NCBI GenBank assembly: GCA_019454865.1
Contig: JACFNJ010000100.1
Span: 1-9,114, forward strand
DNA length: 9,114 bases
Direction of reading: 5' to 3'
Source of the DNA: Bacteroidia bacterium
GTDB lineage: Bacteria; Bacteroidota; Bacteroidia; UKL13-3
The first letter of the stretch is position 1. The number at the start of each line of letters is the position of its first letter. The position numbers and the translations under genes were made by a program. The notes under the pieces are model-generated. The model did not search any database, was not told where the DNA came from, and saw nothing but the letters and a program-made list of their open reading frames with translations. This document shows positions 1-6,598 of the stretch, piece after piece.

Positions 1-555
1 ATGAGATGTTATTAAAATCAATTTTCCTTTTTGCTTCTCTTTTATAATTTTTTCTTTCAACACTTCTGAAGCAATAGGGTCTAAACCTGCAGTTGGCTCA
101 TCCAAAATCAACAACTCCGGGTTAAATAAAAATGCTAATACTGCACTTACTTTTTGTGTTGTACCACCGGATAGTGTGCGCATTTTTTTGTTTAATAACT
201 CTTCAATGGCAAATGCATGATACAAATCTAAGTCCAACTCACCCGAGTATTTTCTAACCGATTTAATCATTTCTAACACTTGCCCAATAGTCATGTTATC
301 CGGGTAGCGTCCAATTTGAGGCATATAACCTATATAATTACGATAGGTTACATCATTTTTAATTGTTTTGTTTTTAAAAAGAATATTTCCGGCATTAGGA
401 ACAACCATTCCAAGTATGGATTTTATTAGTGTAGTTTTACCACAACCATTAGGACCAATAAGAGCCACACACTCGCCACTGTTAAACTCAACTGAAAGCT
501 GGTTTAATACTGACAGTTTGCCGTATTGTTTGGTTAAATTATCAAGTATAATCAT
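1..555 (-). CDS. nosF: NosF, ATP-binding subunit of the NosDFY copper-centre assembly ABC transporter (partial, C-terminus outside window)
   Basis: The first 185 residues of an ABC ATPase are present and the frame is still open at base 1. All nucleotide-binding motifs can be read: Walker A GPNGCGKTT (34-42), Q-loop Gln80 in GYMPQ, signature LSGGTTQK (128-135), Walker B LLILDEP (148-154) followed by TAGLDP, and the H-loop His185 as the last codon in the window. In the known family NosF powers the NosDFY complex, which is needed to mature the CuZ site of N2O reductase in the periplasm; NosF itself is cytoplasmic. Its ATG overlaps the nosD stop codon as ATGA (552-555), a translational-coupling arrangement, so it is the fifth visible gene of the nos cluster. 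The membrane subunit nosY is expected beyond the left edge. The assignment as NosF rather than another ABC ATPase rests on this context. Confidence 0.93.
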   Translation of the reverse strand, partial: MIILDNLTKQYGKLSVLNQLSVEFNSGECVALIGPNGCGKTTLIKSILGMVVPNAGNILFKNKTIKNDVTYRNYIGYMPQIGRYPDNMTIGQVLEMIKSVRKYSGELDLDLYHAFAIEELLNKKMRTLSGGTTQKVSAVLAFLFNPELLILDEPTAGLDPIASEVLKEKIIKEKQKGKLILITSH

Positions 556-1787
556 AATGTAAGTGGGCGCATTAGTGGGTTGTTATCAATAAAATTATCC
601 GGTGTTAAGCTTGGGATAATTTTTTCCGATTTTTCTAATAACCCAATAAAAAAACTTCTAAATAAAATCATAACAGAGGGTGTACTTTCAACAAGTACTG
701 CAAATAAACTTAGCGGATGATAAGGCACATCTCCTATTTTATCTTTGTTCAAATCATAACCTGAGTATCTATCCCAATAATTGTTATTAAAGGTGTTTAA
801 TACCAATGTTCCGTTTGTACTCACATCAAAAGTGTTGGTCAAAAAATTGTTGTTGTATATTTGATTGTCATCGCAACTAGCTTGAATTTTCATCCCCCAT
901 CCATTGTCTTTAAACACATTTTTTTCTACAATAATTCTGCTTGTGCCCTCCATATAAATGCCGGATGTGTTGGATATAAATTTATTTCCTGAGATATAAC
1001 TGTCAGAGATTTCTTTTAACAATAATCCGTATGCGGCATCACCCCAATTATCCATAAAATAATTATTTATCATTGTTACATGATTGGTGTACATTACTGC
1101 TACTCCGGCACCATTATTTTTAAATACATTTCCTATATACGAATCGTTGTTGGAAAACATAAAATGTAATCCATATCGAATATTACCAATTGCAATATTT
1201 CTCCATATTATGGAGTGTTTTACAAATTCAAAATAAATTCCATCCCTATGTCCTTTTATCTTATTGCCAATTATTTGCAGGCTGTCACTTTTCCAGCAAT
1301 GAATACCATTTCCTATTTGTTGTTCTTCTATGGCATAAGCCGTTATGGTATTATTTTTTACCTCACAATTTTTGCTGTATTGTAAGTATATCCCAAAAAA
1401 ATTATTGTCCAGTTGGTTATTGCTTATTGTTACATTTTCGCTTTGATATACTTTTATACCACAAGGGTCTTCTAAGGAAGCATAACCTGAATTAACGATG
1501 CGAAAACCTGTAAATGTTACAAAGGATGATTTAATTGATATTACTTCAACTTTTGTTTCTCCATCAATAGTTGGATAATTTTTACCTATAAAATACAGCG
1601 GCTTGTCAATAGTAATATTGCCTTCTTTATAAACACCACTTTCAACCCATATCGTATCGAATGCTTTAGCTAAAGCTATAATTGGCTTAATTCCGGTAGA
1701 TTGATTTGCGGTAAACTGAGTAGCAAATGCAACTTGCTGTATAAGCACAAACAAACATGAATAAAAATATTTTACTTTTATTCCCAA
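552..1787 (-). CDS. nosD: NosD, periplasmic right-handed beta-helix copper-assembly protein
   Basis: This 411-residue protein has an N-terminal signal peptide (Lys4/Lys6, hydrophobic stretch 7-22, likely cleavage after AFA at 23). From about 85 to 330 it is a run of short repeats rich in Asn-Asn, Gly and Ile/Val turns, typical of the CASH/pectin-lyase-like beta helix. The NosD-type C-terminal block NNYWDRYSGYDLNKDK, then GDVPYHP, lies at 335-358. In the family NosD is the periplasmic part of NosDFY, accepting copper from NosL and acting on NosZ during CuZ assembly. The start is TTG (1785-1787), chosen because an AAGGAG sits 10 nt upstream, the signal peptide begins there, and no ATG is available nearby. 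The gene overlaps the end of nosL by 10 bp and the start of nosF by 4 bp, so the three are probably translated from one mRNA. The length is ordinary for NosD. Confidence 0.95.
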   Translation of the reverse strand: MGIKVKYFYSCLFVLIQQVAFATQFTANQSTGIKPIIALAKAFDTIWVESGVYKEGNITIDKPLYFIGKNYPTIDGETKVEVISIKSSFVTFTGFRIVNSGYASLEDPCGIKVYQSENVTISNNQLDNNFFGIYLQYSKNCEVKNNTITAYAIEEQQIGNGIHCWKSDSLQIIGNKIKGHRDGIYFEFVKHSIIWRNIAIGNIRYGLHFMFSNNDSYIGNVFKNNGAGVAVMYTNHVTMINNYFMDNWGDAAYGLLLKEISDSYISGNKFISNTSGIYMEGTSRIIVEKNVFKDNGWGMKIQASCDDNQIYNNNFLTNTFDVSTNGTLVLNTFNNNYWDRYSGYDLNKDKIGDVPYHPLSLFAVLVESTPSVMILFRSFFIGLLEKSEKIIPSLTPDNFIDNNPLMRPLTL

Positions 1788-2770
1788 TTTATTAATTCTC
1801 CTTGTAAATCCTTTTGAGCATTTTCAGCATCTGATTTGCTTTCAAAGGCAGCTGTATGTCCACCCATTGGGCTTTTTATAGTTCCACCTTTTAGCAAAAA
1901 TGCACTTTTTAACGGTATAAATTTTTCCGGATTTGTAAAATTAGCAACATATAAATCTGCATTTTCTTCCGGTTGGTTTTTCAAATACTTTTTCAAGCAA
2001 TGTAAATCATCAAACTTATAAACTCTTCCTTTTGTTGTAATTAATTCACAAGCAAATTGTGGCTCTGTGATTGTCATTTTGCAATATCCGCATTGGTCTG
2101 CATTTAACTTTACAGGCACAGGACCTTTTTGTGAGCATGCTGTTTGAAAGAAGACAAATGGTAGAATTAGTATTGTAGTATATTTTGCTTTTTTGATAAA
2201 TGGTTTGTATTCTAAAAATACTGCAAGCGATAATAAAACACCTGCCAAAATAAAAAGCCAACCACCAATATCAGGAATTGAAAATGCCCCAAAATTTAAA
2301 AGTTGCTTAAAACCAAGTATCGGTGGTTGATAAGCCATACCCGGTACCTGAATAGCTGCATTTGGGTCTAAGTTGTGTCCATAATTATAATTCCAACGAT
2401 AAAAATCAATCATGGATACAATACCGAAAACAACAAAAGAAATTAAAAGAGTAAGTAATGCGCCACGTTTTGCAATTACAGCCACAGCTAAAGCTACAAT
2501 AGCAAAAAATATAATTATATATGGCAATATAGTAAATTCAATAAAGTTCTCGGTGTGTAATGTTTGCATACCGATATAATGGTTCAAACCATTAATAATA
2601 TCAACATCACCGGCTAATTTATTGGCCCAAATTTGTAATGCCAAGCCTTCCGGATATTGTGGAGCATCCAATTCAATTCGCCACAAGGGTGCAAATAGCG
2701 ATGCTACTAAACAAAGAGAAACCGCAACCAATATAAATTTTGATATTGGCTGAATAGAACGTGATTGCAT
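1778..2770 (-). CDS. nosL: Polytopic membrane protein fused to a C-terminal NosL copper-chaperone domain
   Basis: This 330-residue protein is in two parts. Residues 1-190 form a membrane module with predicted helices at about 11-30, 79-100, 103-122 and 168-187 and a conserved-looking loop (APQYPEGL, then INGLNHYIGM at 59-68). Residues 195-330 form a NosL domain: a hydrophobic segment ending in a lipobox-like QTAC (Cys212), the CGYCKM metal motif (Cys227, Cys230, Met232), FDDLHC (253-258), and the C-terminal GGHTAAFESKSDA followed by INWE. Free-standing NosL is a periplasmic Cu(I)-binding lipoprotein that delivers copper to NosD. Here the same domain would be tethered to the outer face of the inner membrane. 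There is no ATG between Met145 and Met232 that could give a separate NosL, so the fusion appears real. The gene lies 57 bp after nosZ, behind a terminator, and overlaps nosD by 10 bp. The role of the N-terminal module is unknown. Confidence 0.88.
   Translation of the reverse strand: MQSRSIQPISKFILVAVSLCLVASLFAPLWRIELDAPQYPEGLALQIWANKLAGDVDIINGLNHYIGMQTLHTENFIEFTILPYIIIFFAIVALAVAVIAKRGALLTLLISFVVFGIVSMIDFYRWNYNYGHNLDPNAAIQVPGMAYQPPILGFKQLLNFGAFSIPDIGGWLFILAGVLLSLAVFLEYKPFIKKAKYTTILILPFVFFQTACSQKGPVPVKLNADQCGYCKMTITEPQFACELITTKGRVYKFDDLHCLKKYLKNQPEENADLYVANFTNPEKFIPLKSAFLLKGGTIKSPMGGHTAAFESKSDAENAQKDLQGELINWE
1798..1803 (-). promoter_or_regulatory. Shine-Dalgarno sequence for the TTG start of nosD
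   Basis: AAGGAG on the minus strand lies 10 nt upstream of the TTG start of nosD and inside the last codons of nosL (Gln-Gly-Glu). The other starts in this window have no comparable Shine-Dalgarno, as is usual in Bacteroidota. This motif therefore supports the otherwise unusual TTG choice and suggests that translation reinitiates after nosL. Confidence 0.6.
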
Positions 2771-2787
2771 GATTATTAATTTAATAA

Positions 2788-2819
2788 AAAAGGGTGTAGT
2801 TAAACGCCTACACCCTTTT
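2788..2819 (-). terminator. Rho-independent terminator or attenuator between nosZ and nosL
   Basis: This is a perfect 12-bp inverted repeat (AAAAGGGTGTAG / CTACACCCTTTT) with an 8-nt loop, starting 8 nt after the nosZ stop. On the minus strand the GC-rich part of the stem is followed by six consecutive T (2786-2791), the classic intrinsic terminator form. The nosL ATG follows only 15 nt after the T-run with no obvious promoter between, so readthrough is probably needed for nosLDF expression. That would make this a polarity element giving more nosZ than accessory mRNA. Confidence 0.82.
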
Positions 2820-2827
2820 GCGTTTTA

Positions 2828-4813
2828 TTATTTACTGCTTTCGTTTTCAGGTGCAGTTTTACCTATACTATAAGTTAGTGGTACATTGCTTCCGGCAGGC
2901 GATACTCTTACGTATCCTTGCATTTCTTGGTGCAATGCACTACAAAAGTCTGTACAATATATTGGATAAATTCCAACTTTTTCAGGAACCCATTTCAATG
3001 TAGAAGTTTCTCCCGGCATAATCAATAGTTCGCCATTATTAGCTCCTTTTACTGCAAAGCCATGTGGTACATCCCAATCTTGCTCAAGGTTAGTTACGTG
3101 GAAATAAACATTATCGCCAACTTTTACCCCTTCAATATTATCCGGTGCAAAGTGAGAGCGGATAGCTGTAATATAAACATGAACATCTTTGCCATTACGT
3201 ACTACTTTAGTTTCTGCTTCACCTTTTGCTACATAAGGATGTTGATTCTCTCCAATTTTAAATATCTTAGTTGAGTTTTTAGATATTAATTCAGCAGGAG
3301 CAGCCTGTGCGTAGTGTGGTTCACCAATAGTAGGGAAATCTAAGATAAGTTGCATTTTATCGCCACTGATGTCGTATAACTGTGCACTTTGTGATAATTC
3401 CGGTCCGGTTGGTAAATATCTGTCTTTAGTAATTTTATTGTATGCAATTAAGTATTTTCCAAATGGCTTTTTGCTATCGCCACCAGGAATACATAAGTGA
3501 CCAACTGAGTAGAAAGTAGGAACTCTATCCAATACTGTTAAGTCTTTTATATTCCATTTTACAACCTCTGATGACACGAAGAAAGAAGTATATGCATTGC
3601 CTTTTCCGTCAAATTCAGTGTGTAAAGGACCTAATCCAGGTTTTTTAACTTCACCGTGTAATGCTGCTTCGTATTTAATTACGTTAATTCCATCATATTG
3701 TCCTTCGTATGTTTTATCAGCAATTGCTTTTTGAATTTTATCGAAGCTAAATACAGGAATTAAAGCTGCTAATTTACCACTACCAACAATGTACTCACCT
3801 GTAGGGTCCACATCACATCCGTGTGGTGATTTAGGACAAGGTATCATATAGCAGATGTCTTGTAATTCTTTTGCATCCAATACAAGAACTTCGTTTTTAA
3901 TAACAGATTTAGCAGTATGTGTTTTGTCGTCCCAAACGTTATGCGCATATTTTACAGGAACTTTTTTGCCTTTTCCGGCTTTAATATACTCTTCTGCTTT
4001 TTTCCAGTTTACTGCCATGATAAAATCTTTATCATTTTTAGAAGCATTTACTTCTAACAAGGTATTAGCTTGCTCTGTATTATAGCAAGAAAAGAAAAAC
4101 CAACCATGTGATTTACCTTTACCTGCATGGCTTAAGTCAAAGTTTACACCAGGGCATTGAATTTGGAATGCAATATCCATGTTTCCTTCTTGCCCTACAC
4201 TGATGAAACTTAATGTGCCTTTGAAATTTTGTTTGTATGTGCTAATTGGAACATCACCATTGGCATTATCCATAGGAACGCTAAAGCGAGTTCCTGCAAC
4301 CACATACTCTGTGTTTTCAGTAATAAAAGGAGAGGAGTGATTACCCGCACTATTCGGTAATTCAATTATCTCAGCAGTACGGAATGTTTTTAAATCAATA
4401 CGTGCTACACGTGGTGTGTTATTGGCATTACCAAAAACCCATCTTCCATCAACTTCGCCATTAGTTTGTGATAATTCTGTATGGTGTAAATCATCCCAAG
4501 GCACCATTCCGTGCGAAGTGTTAAGCATTGGCTTGCTCTCTTCGCTATAACCCCAACCTTTTTCCGGATCAACAGAAAAAACAGGGATAACGCGCAATAA
4601 TCTTCCACTTGGCAAACCATATACACTTAATTGACCACTAAAACCACCGCTTACAAAGTTGTAAAATTGGTCATATTTTCCCGGTGCAACGTATGCTTTT
4701 TCGGCAGCGCCACCGCTTACCGCTTCACTTGCCGATTTTGGTTTGCAAGCTACCATTGAACTCATAATAGCAGCAGATAATACTCCGCCCACTATTAAAT
4801 TTTTGCTTTTCAT
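2828..4813 (-). CDS. nosZ: Clade II nitrous oxide reductase NosZ (Sec-exported, probable lipoprotein)
   Basis: This 661-residue multicopper enzyme reduces N2O to N2 outside the cytoplasmic membrane. An N-terminal beta-propeller (about 45-530) holds the seven histidines expected for the CuZ cluster: His110 and His111 (DDLHH), His159, His331 (SPHGC), His398 (PLHTE), His439 (VGHLC) and His500 (EPHYA). The spacings 111 to 159 and 439 to 500 match those I recall for Paracoccus NosZ. The C-terminal cupredoxin domain (about 540-635) carries the CuA site: His584 (PHGF), Cys620 and Cys624 (CTDFC), His628 and Met631 (ALHQEM). There is no twin-arginine signal; the N-terminus is a Sec-type signal ending in MVAC (Cys23), as in clade II enzymes, and suggests a lipid anchor. 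The gene follows the cytochrome c gene after 33 bp without a terminator, so the two are likely cotranscribed. No Shine-Dalgarno is visible. The gene appears complete and intact. Confidence 0.98.
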   Translation of the reverse strand: MKSKNLIVGGVLSAAIMSSMVACKPKSASEAVSGGAAEKAYVAPGKYDQFYNFVSGGFSGQLSVYGLPSGRLLRVIPVFSVDPEKGWGYSEESKPMLNTSHGMVPWDDLHHTELSQTNGEVDGRWVFGNANNTPRVARIDLKTFRTAEIIELPNSAGNHSSPFITENTEYVVAGTRFSVPMDNANGDVPISTYKQNFKGTLSFISVGQEGNMDIAFQIQCPGVNFDLSHAGKGKSHGWFFFSCYNTEQANTLLEVNASKNDKDFIMAVNWKKAEEYIKAGKGKKVPVKYAHNVWDDKTHTAKSVIKNEVLVLDAKELQDICYMIPCPKSPHGCDVDPTGEYIVGSGKLAALIPVFSFDKIQKAIADKTYEGQYDGINVIKYEAALHGEVKKPGLGPLHTEFDGKGNAYTSFFVSSEVVKWNIKDLTVLDRVPTFYSVGHLCIPGGDSKKPFGKYLIAYNKITKDRYLPTGPELSQSAQLYDISGDKMQLILDFPTIGEPHYAQAAPAELISKNSTKIFKIGENQHPYVAKGEAETKVVRNGKDVHVYITAIRSHFAPDNIEGVKVGDNVYFHVTNLEQDWDVPHGFAVKGANNGELLIMPGETSTLKWVPEKVGIYPIYCTDFCSALHQEMQGYVRVSPAGSNVPLTYSIGKTAPENESSK

Positions 4814-4846
4814 AATTGTGATATTGATTGTAATTAATTTTATTGA

Positions 4847-5350
4847 TTATTTTACTCCGTCATTTTTACGCATAAACTCTAATATGCTACGAGCTTCATT
4901 GTCGGATAAGCTTTGGTTAGGCATACGTACTAAACATATTTCTAACTGTGCTTGTACTTCCGGGTCTTTGTCAATCATTGGGTCAGGATTTGTAATAAAA
5001 TTCATAATCCATTCCGGTTTTCTTCTTTCTGTTACACCTTTCCATCCCGGACCCACTAATCTTTCATCAGATAGTTTGTGGCATGATGAACATTTTACAC
5101 CTTGGATTTTGTCTCCTTCAGTAGCCATGTTTGCATCTAAAGTCGCACCAACATTCACATTTTCTGCGGTAAATTTACCTTCTCCTCTGTGTGGGTCATA
5201 CGACTCGGTTGAAGCCGGAGCTGCAGTCTCGGCTGATTCAGTTTTAGGTGCTTCTGCCGACTCACTTGAACTTTGAGTTGTAGTAGTAGATGAACCTCCG
5301 CAAGCGTAAAGTGTTGCTGCAAATGCTAATAATAAAAATTGTTTTTTCAT
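4847..5350 (-). CDS. Lipoprotein monoheme cytochrome c, probable electron donor to NosZ
   Basis: This 167-residue exported cytochrome has a lipoprotein signal ending in LYAC (Cys17), a Ser/Thr/Glu/Ala-rich flexible linker (18-50) and one class I cytochrome c domain (about 65-165). The heme motif is CSSCH (87-91). Downstream are the block PGWKGVTERR (101-110) and Met143 in RMPNQSLSD, the likely sixth ligand, then a C-terminal helix (EARSILEFM). The linker and lipid anchor suggest a tethered electron shuttle. Clade II nos clusters often carry c-type cytochromes thought to feed electrons from the quinol pool to NosZ. This one is the first gene of the cluster, 33 bp before nosZ, so a role as donor is a contextual inference. 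The start ATG gives a complete signal peptide, and a candidate promoter lies about 40 bp upstream. Confidence 0.92.
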   Translation of the reverse strand: MKKQFLLLAFAATLYACGGSSTTTTQSSSESAEAPKTESAETAAPASTESYDPHRGEGKFTAENVNVGATLDANMATEGDKIQGVKCSSCHKLSDERLVGPGWKGVTERRKPEWIMNFITNPDPMIDKDPEVQAQLEICLVRMPNQSLSDNEARSILEFMRKNDGVK

Positions 5351-5388
5351 TGTTTTCTTAATTATTATGTGTACAAAATTGATTTAGT

Positions 5389-5396
5389 CAAAGGTA
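5389..5396 (-). promoter_or_regulatory. Candidate -7 promoter element for the cytochrome c/nosZ transcript
   Basis: On the minus strand, TACCTTTG matches the Bacteroidota -7 consensus TAnnTTTG exactly and lies about 40 nt before the cytochrome ATG. At the expected -33 distance there is only TTTA or TTAT instead of TTTG, and that place is occupied by an inverted repeat. A weak -33 is what an activator-dependent promoter would show. Confidence 0.5.
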
Positions 5397-5400
5397 TTAA

Positions 5401-5420
5401 TTTATGCGTATAATCATAAA
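5401..5420. promoter_or_regulatory. Inverted repeat TTTATG-N8-CATAAA, possible operator
   Basis: This perfect 6-bp inverted repeat spans 20 bp immediately upstream of the candidate -7 box and covers the place of the -33 element. The size and symmetry fit a dimeric regulator. I cannot name the regulator, and AT-rich DNA yields some such repeats by chance. Confidence 0.35.
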
Positions 5421-5436
5421 CTGTATATGATATTCC

Positions 5437-5457
5437 CACAAAACGCCCGATTTTGTG
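5437..5457. promoter_or_regulatory. Inverted repeat CACAAAA-N7-TTTTGTG, possible operator
   Basis: A perfect 7-bp inverted repeat with the GC-rich spacer CGCCCGA lies about 90-105 bp upstream of the cytochrome c start. Neither strand has a T-run after it and no gene ends nearby, so it does not look like a terminator. A regulator-binding site is the more likely reading. Confidence 0.35.
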
Positions 5458-5471
5458 TGATGTTAGTCATG
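5456..5471. promoter_or_regulatory. CRP/FNR-like half-conserved site TGTGA-N6-TCATG
   Basis: The site matches 8 of the 10 specified bases of the CRP-type consensus TGTGA-N6-TCACA. CRP/FNR-family regulators commonly control nos and other denitrification genes, which makes it worth noting. It lies roughly 80 bp upstream of the inferred transcription start and overlaps the preceding inverted repeat by two bases. Confidence 0.25.
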
Positions 5472-5618
5472 TTTGATTGCGTTTGCACCACTTGATGATA
5501 ATGTAAGATAGAAAAATTTAAGCAAATTAATTTGGGTTGAATAATTTTTGAAATTGTGCTCACTTTAATAATAGGCTTGAAAGAGCTAGTAATCAATAAA
5601 TTTATAGTATATAATTTC

Positions 5619-5630
5619 ATACAATTGTAT
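5619..5630. promoter_or_regulatory. 12-bp palindrome ATACAATTGTAT upstream of the dioxygenase gene
   Basis: A perfect 12-bp palindrome ends 44 bp before the dioxygenase start codon, where a promoter-proximal operator could lie. It is pure AT apart from one C/G pair, so chance is a real alternative. Confidence 0.25.
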
Positions 5631-5674
5631 ATACAAATTAGCTTTATTAAATTGTACTTTTTATTGCATTCAAA

Positions 5675-6571
5675 ATGGATAGAAAAGCATTTATCAAACT
5701 ACTATTAATTGCAGGAACAATGGGAACTTTAATCAGTTTTAAAAGATTTACGGATGAGCTTCCTAAACAAAATAAACGCATGCCGGTATTATTTACATCA
5801 CACGGAAACCCAATGGATATTCCTTTATCTCGCGATGAACGAAAATTTTGGATGACATTGTATAATTTAGGTACGGATTTAAAAAAGAATTACGATGTAA
5901 AAGCAGCATTAGTTATTTCTGCACATTGGTGTACCAAAGGCACTTTTGTTAACATATCTCCAAAACAAGAACAAATTTTTGATTATTATGGATTCCCCAA
6001 GGAGTATTATGAAGTTGTATATAAAGCCAACGGAGCACCTGAAATAGCACATGAAGTAAAAAATATTATTCCTTCAATAAATGAAACTACCGAATGGGGC
6101 TTAGACCATGGCGCATGGCCTATGTTAATGCATCTATTTCCAAAAGCGGATGTGCCGGTATTTGAACTAAGCCTTAGCTATTATGAAACTCCGGAATACC
6201 ATTATAATTTAGCCAAGCAACTAATTAGTCTTCGCCAAAAAGGAGTTTTAATAATAGGCAGTGGTGCACTTATACATAACCTGAAATTAGCAGGTCAAAA
6301 AATGCGAAACAATGATATGAAGCCCTATGGATGGGAGGCTGAATACGACTTTTGGCTGAAGCAAAAACTTACAGAAAGAAATATTAAAGATATAATAAAC
6401 TACGAAACAAGTAACACATTGGGCAAATTAGCAGCACCCACACCGGACCATTTTGTACCTGTATTATACAGCTTAGGCTTAATGCATAAAGACGACAGGT
6501 TGGACTTTTTTTATGAACCGATTGGCGAAACATTACCTGCATTTAGCGAAAGAAGTTTTATATTGTCATAA
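5675..6571 (+). CDS. DODA-type extradiol ring-cleavage dioxygenase (YgiD-like) with an N-terminal export-like signal
   Basis: This 298-residue protein belongs to the LigB/DODA class III extradiol dioxygenase superfamily, related to E. coli YgiD (4,5-DOPA dioxygenase). Visible family blocks are LFTSHGNPMD (39-48, His43), ALVISAHW (78-85, His84), FDYYGFPKEYY (102-112), WGLDHGAWPMLMHLFP (141-156, His145), VLIIGSGALIHN (191-202, His201) and PDHFVPVLYSLGL (257-269, His259). By homology His43, His84 and His259 are candidate metal ligands. The natural substrate is unknown. The first 35 residues are an extension absent from YgiD: DRKAFIKLL then a hydrophobic run, resembling a Tat signal with Arg-Lys in place of Arg-Arg. 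Starting instead at Met36 (5780) would give a normal cytoplasmic-length protein, but the extension reads as a real signal, so I keep the first ATG. A cytochrome gene follows after 27 bp. Confidence 0.88.
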   Translation: MDRKAFIKLLLIAGTMGTLISFKRFTDELPKQNKRMPVLFTSHGNPMDIPLSRDERKFWMTLYNLGTDLKKNYDVKAALVISAHWCTKGTFVNISPKQEQIFDYYGFPKEYYEVVYKANGAPEIAHEVKNIIPSINETTEWGLDHGAWPMLMHLFPKADVPVFELSLSYYETPEYHYNLAKQLISLRQKGVLIIGSGALIHNLKLAGQKMRNNDMKPYGWEAEYDFWLKQKLTERNIKDIINYETSNTLGKLAAPTPDHFVPVLYSLGLMHKDDRLDFFYEPIGETLPAFSERSFILS

Positions 6572-6598
6572 CTTTTAACCGAATTAACTTATATAAAA

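Larger units (their letters stand above)
5351..5674. other. Divergent intergenic region between the nos cluster and the dioxygenase operon
   Basis: These 324 very AT-rich bases separate two divergently transcribed units and must hold the control of at least the nos cluster. I see a TAnnTTTG box for the minus strand, a perfect 6+6 inverted repeat beside it, a second 7+7 inverted repeat, a TGTGA-N6-TCA site and, at the dioxygenase side, a 12-bp palindrome. I found no convincing coding sequence: a 68-codon minus-strand open frame has no recognisable protein features. I found no clear promoter for the plus-strand gene; TAGCTTTA at 5639-5646 is one base off the consensus and lacks a well-spaced partner. 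Confidence 0.6.

Noticed and set aside
1190..1495. A 101-codon plus-strand open frame inside nosD
   Set aside because: It lies fully antisense to the beta-helix repeats. The translation is a low-complexity Phe/Leu/Cys/His-rich sequence, as expected from a complement of repeated Asn-rich coding DNA.
855..1540. Repeated Asn/Gly-rich coding units, considered as a DNA repeat array
   Set aside because: The periodicity is at protein level and imperfect in DNA, as expected for a NosD beta-helix.
4743..5276. A 177-codon plus-strand open frame opposite the cytochrome c and nosZ start
   Set aside because: It is antisense to two certain genes with intact signal peptides and a heme motif. Its translation shows no recognisable domain or plausible start context, and AT-rich wobble use explains the open frame.
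5414..5620. A 68-codon minus-strand open frame in the divergent intergenic region
   Set aside because: It has no recognisable features or promoter of its own and overlaps the inverted repeats. Codon composition follows simple AT-richness.
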